Source of the DNA: an uncultured Lysobacter sp.
GTDB lineage: Bacteria; Pseudomonadota; Gammaproteobacteria; Xanthomonadales; Xanthomonadaceae
Reading direction: 5' to 3'
DNA: 18,536 bases
Assembly (NCBI GenBank): GCA_902805755.1
Contig: CADCUA010000050.1
Coordinates: 1-18,536, forward strand
The notes beneath the pieces were generated by a model. That model was not told the DNA's origin. It was given only the letters and a program-made list of their open reading frames with translations, and ran no database searches. The position numbers were made by a program, and so were the translations under genes. This document shows positions 16,401 to 18,536 of this stretch, piece by piece. Each line of letters begins with the position of its first letter. Within the stretch, counting starts at the first letter, position 1.

Positions 16401-16775
16401 GAGCGCGGCCAGCAGGTCATCGCCGCGCTGAAGCAACTCGGCGTGCAGGTCGCGGTCGACGATTTCGGCAAGGGTTTTTCCAGCCTCAGCTACCTGGTCC
16501 AGTACAAGTTCGACACGCTCAAGATCGACCGCTCCTTCATCGAAGGCCTGCCGGACCCGAAGCATTCGGCCATCGTGCAGGCGATCGTCGCGATGGGGCA
16601 CGCGCTCGATTACCACGTCGTCGCCGAAGGCGTCGAAACCGAGGAGCAGGCGGGGCACCTCGCGACATTCGGTTGCACGCAGATGCAGGGCTACCTGTTC
16701 GGACGCCCGATGCCTGCGGCTCAGCTCGCCGCGCTGCTCGGCCATGTCGACGCGTCAAACAGGCGACGCGCGTGA
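13416..16775 (+). CDS. MASE1-like PAS-GGDEF-EAL c-di-GMP turnover protein
   Basis: 1119 residues from the ATG at 13416 (an in-frame GTG at 13362 would add 18). The N-terminal third (about 40-305) has roughly eight hydrophobic helices in a MASE1-like arrangement, including a GLGMLLGTLALLPVLIL segment resembling the conserved G-D-x-G...P region of MASE1. Three PAS-like domains follow (about 318-425, 430-545, 555-680), then GGDEF (about 685-850) and EAL (about 860-1110). The cyclase site GGDEF (766-770) and I-site RDDD (757-760) are intact. EAL (894-896), Asn953, Glu985, Asp1015-Asp1016, Lys1036, Glu1071 and Gln1091 are present, but loop 6 reads DDFGKG instead of DDFGTG. Both activities are therefore possible. 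The protease gene follows 98 bases downstream. Confidence 0.93.
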   Translation: MTAATPPRHPTIPAPDATGAGGSGVGGAGAFIKQLPAAMAHAVGVSVLWAGAFYLFPGIAGWFLAGLANALLVARMVQGTQGPVIAAATVALATVGSAAAAFLLDPRGVHAMALPIGACGVALALHLVMKRRSHLTRGEDMAVTLAAMVTALIGPAVTLAASIGATHLQPGAATSATEPASAGLGMLLGTLALLPVLILSSAAERATAAAERGRIALSSIAVLALGYALLTWLPHWMPLLAVPLWCIALLMSPLSVAVTGSFACVGVITLALLGSASTLPGMGALPVVFAVIGAVLLSVLLRQRDRTAAAARVASERLRVISERTPALIAQFGRDLRHRSANRQYQQFHGRDAAALVGRSILEVYGERAAGAMGSSVQSALAGQAQRLQVRTSADQVLDVALEPVFGPEGTVDGFELFAQDVTWRGQSERRLQALLESAHEATALLDADGCITGHNTRLATLLGVAPGALVGHALEKWIESATRTQYQALLREACEQAGTHQMGLASPAEAQRADGAAFSIELGLTRVPGEDPARIVATVRDLTPYQQAERWLADARAQSRVVLDAIGDGVVVCDAQLRVSLINPAAARMCGISEHLAVGRPLAEVVRLVEPATGNSVPSALPVALSENRVVRTRDDRALLDREGRPQPVEDSGSPIRDAHGCITGGVLLFHDVGHTRALATTLTHMAQHDALTGLPNRVLLQDRLSQALATVPRGGKGALLYLDLDFFKHINDSLGHPAGDYVLKEVASRLVAGVRDDDTVSRQGGDEFVLLLTRLADPRDAARVAEKLIRSIEEPIPFEGKDLHVSASIGIALYPQDGRDVQTVMKQADTALYCAKDAGRCRYSYFTDVMSARAEQRMRTEHDLRIALANDDFELYYQPRIRYPERSIIGLEALLRWRRPDGRIVAPQEFLEVAEQTGLIVQIDEWVVREACRQSREWQACGLPAVPIAVNVSLARFDADRLVSHVGKVLAETGADPACLEVEFIESQMFTHQERGQQVIAALKQLGVQVAVDDFGKGFSSLSYLVQYKFDTLKIDRSFIEGLPDPKHSAIVQAIVAMGHALDYHVVAEGVETEEQAGHLATFGCTQMQGYLFGRPMPAAQLAALLGHVDASNRRRA

Positions 16776-16873
16776 TGTCGGTATCGCGGTACGCGCCTTG
16801 CACTGCCCATGAACTCCATCGCGCCGCGGGCCATCACCGGTCCCGCGTCGCACCGCCGCCCCAGCGTCACGCA

Positions 16874-18298
16874 ATGAAAGAGAAGCGACATATGTTCCGC
16901 CGCATGTTCTGCTGCCTTTTCCTCTCCCTGCTGGTCCTGCTGGCGTTCAGCGCGGCTGCGGCGGAGTCGACGCCGAAAACCATCGGTGCGCAGAAGGGCG
17001 ACGCGGCGGGTACGGGCTTTTCCGGTACGACAGCGCGCGCGGATGCATCGGCGCTGCCGTCATTAGGAGAACGCGACGCGTCGATCACCGACGGCGTGCT
17101 CGATTCAGCGCTCGAATCCGTGGCGCCGGCAAAGACGTCAGTAGTCGCTACACCGGGAAGCCAGCTGGCCATGGCGGCCCCGAGCCTGCGCAAGGACAGC
17201 GTCGCCTACGCCGTGCTGCCGACGTATTCGGCAGCGCTGAATGGCGTCAGCACGATGGTGGACCTCGGTCTGGACGGCGCCGGCATGAAGGTGGCGGTGC
17301 TCGATACCGGCGTCGATGCGACCCATCCGGACCTGGGCGCGCAACTGCTGGACGAGCAGTGCTTCTGCTCGGGCAGCAACGAGGAAGGCTGCTGTCCGAA
17401 CGGCGGCCCGACGCAGTCCGGTCGCGGCGCAGCGAAGGACGACAATGGCCATGGAACGAACGTGGCCGGCATCATCGTGGGCCGCGGCAACATCGCACCG
17501 CGCGGCGGCACGCCGAACGCGGGCCTGATCGCGATCAAGGTCGCAGACCGCAACAACCGCTTCTGCTGTTCGACCGATCTGGTCTCGGCGCTGAACTGGC
17601 TGCTTGAGCATCATCCGGACGTGGACGTGGTGAACCTGAGCCTGGGCACCGATCCGCTGTTCGGCGGCGATTGCGACCTCAAGACACCGTTCACCCGTGA
17701 GCTTTCCGTGGCCGTGAACGCCCTGGTCGCGAAGGGCGCAACCGTTGCTGTTTCGGCCGGCAACCACGGTAACAGCGGCGCGATGTCGGCGCCGGCCTGC
17801 CTTCGCAACAGCCTCAGCGTGGGCGCCACGTGGGCCGCGCACGGTGGGATGGCCACGCATCTGGGATGCACCGAGTCCGCGACGGCCCCGCGCCAGGCCG
17901 CCTGCTTCAGCAATCGCAGCACCACGACCGATGTCTACGCCGCCGGTGCGTTCGTCGTGTCCACGGGTCTGGGCGGCGGCACGTCGAGGTTTGGCGGCAC
18001 GTCGCAGGCCGCTCCGATGGTGGCCGCCTGTGCGGTCGCCTTGAAGCAGGCAGCGCCGACGACATCGGTCGAGCAGCGCATGGATGCGATCCGGCAGTCC
18101 GGCGCGACGGTGCGCGACGATGTCTCCGGCCGTAGCTACCCGTTCCTCGATTGCATGGCCGCGGTGAAGCGACTGAATCCCGAACTCGTCGCCGCGAGGA
18201 TGGGCGGAGAACGCGGCCCGGATCCCCTGCTCGCATCGGCGCCGGCGGTGGACGAGCTACTCGACGCACCGGGCGCCGGTTTCGACGCGGGTCGATGA
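16874..18298 (+). CDS. Secreted subtilisin-like (S8) serine protease, Cys-rich
   Basis: 474-residue subtilase. A Sec signal peptide (charged MKEKRHMFRR, then a CLFLSLLVLLAFSAAAA core, cleavage near residue 30) is followed by a propeptide-like region of about 100 residues and the catalytic domain. The triad is complete: Asp144 (VAVLDTGV), His193 (DNGHGT), Ser377 (GGTSQAAP), with oxyanion Asn297 (SAGNHG). An insertion between Asp and His carries a CFC...CC cluster (163-174), and the mature region has 12 cysteines in all, an even number suited to disulfides in an extracellular enzyme. The start is either 16874 or an ATG at 16892 preceded by GAGAAG; the frame opens much further upstream inside the GGDEF-EAL gene and is not used. 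The short C-terminal tail has no autotransporter or pre-peptidase domain, so export past the outer membrane is unexplained. Confidence 0.93.
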   Translation: MKEKRHMFRRMFCCLFLSLLVLLAFSAAAAESTPKTIGAQKGDAAGTGFSGTTARADASALPSLGERDASITDGVLDSALESVAPAKTSVVATPGSQLAMAAPSLRKDSVAYAVLPTYSAALNGVSTMVDLGLDGAGMKVAVLDTGVDATHPDLGAQLLDEQCFCSGSNEEGCCPNGGPTQSGRGAAKDDNGHGTNVAGIIVGRGNIAPRGGTPNAGLIAIKVADRNNRFCCSTDLVSALNWLLEHHPDVDVVNLSLGTDPLFGGDCDLKTPFTRELSVAVNALVAKGATVAVSAGNHGNSGAMSAPACLRNSLSVGATWAAHGGMATHLGCTESATAPRQAACFSNRSTTTDVYAAGAFVVSTGLGGGTSRFGGTSQAAPMVAACAVALKQAAPTTSVEQRMDAIRQSGATVRDDVSGRSYPFLDCMAAVKRLNPELVAARMGGERGPDPLLASAPAVDELLDAPGAGFDAGR

Positions 18299-18331
18299 AT
18301 CGGGGCGCAAGCTCCGCTCGCACACCTGCAT

Positions 18332-18352
18332 GCCAGGGCCGCCGGCCCTGGC
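18332..18352. terminator. Perfect 9-bp hairpin between protease and fumarase genes
   Basis: GCCAGGGCC (18332-18340), loop GCC, GGCCCTGGC (18344-18352): a perfect 9-bp stem with a 3-base loop, 34 bases after the protease stop. There is no T-run after it, so it may be a transcript-end stabiliser, an imperfect terminator or a REP-like element. Confidence 0.35.
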
Positions 18353-18360
18353 GCGGCCGC

Positions 18361-18366
18361 TAGAAT
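18361..18366 (+). promoter_or_regulatory. Candidate -10 box for fumarase gene
   Basis: TAGAAT (one mismatch to TATAAT) in the context CGCTAGAATAGG, about 30 bases before the GTG start of the fumarase gene. The context resembles the TAAAAT before fpr. No TTGACA-like -35 is found at the expected spacing. Confidence 0.4.
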
Positions 18367-18395
18367 AGGCGGTCGCTCTTTCGAACGTCCCCGCC

Positions 18396-18536
18396 GTGAC
18401 CGTCATCCAGCAAGAAGACTTCATCCAGTCCGTCGCCGACGCACTGCAGTACATCAGCTACTACCACCCGGTGGACTACATCAGAAACCTCGCCGCCGCC
18501 TACGAGCGCGAGGAATCGCCCGCGGCGAAGGACGCG
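18396..18536 (+). CDS. Class I (Fe-S) fumarate hydratase, 5' part (truncated by window end)
   Basis: First 47 residues of a protein reaching the window edge. The sequence (M/V)TVIQQEDFIQSVADALQY, then ISYYHPVDYI and a YEREESPAAKDA segment, matches my recollection of the N-terminus of class I, oxygen-sensitive [4Fe-4S] fumarases, which interconvert fumarate and malate in the TCA cycle. The catalytic cluster cysteines lie beyond the window. GTG at 18396 is the probable start because it gives the family N-terminus exactly; no clear Shine-Dalgarno sequence precedes it. It appears to have its own promoter region and is separated from the protease gene by a hairpin. Confidence 0.88.
   Translation, partial: MTVIQQEDFIQSVADALQYISYYHPVDYIRNLAAAYEREESPAAKDA

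Noticed and set aside
15222..16745. 507-codon open frame on the minus strand
   Set aside because: Lies wholly antisense to the GGDEF-EAL coding region; Arg/His/Ala/Val-rich composition without motifs is typical of a shadow frame in high-GC DNA.
15941..16873. Upstream extension of the S8 protease reading frame
   Set aside because: It lies inside the GGDEF-EAL gene in another frame and would bury the clear signal peptide in the protein interior.
1..18536. Mobile elements, CRISPR arrays or toxin-antitoxin pairs
   Set aside because: No transposase or integrase motifs, direct repeats of array type, or adjacent small toxin/antitoxin-like genes were seen.

Overview
The window is GC-rich (about two thirds G+C by eye) with the strong third-position G/C bias and long antisense shadow frames of a high-GC proteobacterium. 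The protein types fit a gammaproteobacterium of the Lysobacterales (Xanthomonadales) or a near relative: a ferredoxin-NADP reductase ending in FVEK, a class I fumarase, a Cys-rich secreted S8 protease and large PAS-GGDEF-EAL hybrids. This placement is inference. I see no insertion sequence, phage gene, CRISPR array, tRNA or rRNA, so it reads as an ordinary chromosomal segment.

Layout. 1-735 (+): the 3' end of a glutathione peroxidase gene, closely followed by a small STAS/SpoIIAA-like gene and a terminator-like hairpin. 789-3444 (-): a co-directional run in the order M23 peptidase, ferredoxin-NADP reductase (fpr), a 120-aa protein of unknown function and a YfcE-type phosphodiesterase. 3739-3921 (+): a 60-aa charged protein. 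3980-5659 (-) and 5739-6293 (+): a divergent pair, an ABC1/UbiB-like atypical kinase and a DUF488 protein. 6580-9987 (+): a membrane PAS-GGDEF-EAL protein with a periplasmic sensor. 10093-13252 (-): an ABC exporter half-transporter followed by a lipoprotein PQQ-type sugar dehydrogenase. 13416-16775 (+): a second PAS-GGDEF-EAL protein with a MASE1-like multi-helix membrane sensor. 16874-18298 (+): a secreted subtilisin-like protease. 18396-end (+): the start of a class I fumarate hydratase gene.

How the genes may work together. The left third is housekeeping and redox: peroxide removal, flavin electron transfer, cell-wall hydrolysis. The right two thirds is dominated by two c-di-GMP turnover proteins. 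Each keeps a canonical GGDEF active site and I-site, and each has small but different departures from consensus in its EAL domain. They flank an export/periplasmic-oxidation pair, and the second lies directly upstream of a secreted protease. That this neighbourhood is a functional c-di-GMP/secretion unit is only a hypothesis. I did not find a clearly new type of system. The most notable points are the EAL variations, the Cys-rich insertion in the protease, the conserved-looking small protein, and the 286-base leader region with inverted repeats before the first GGDEF-EAL gene.
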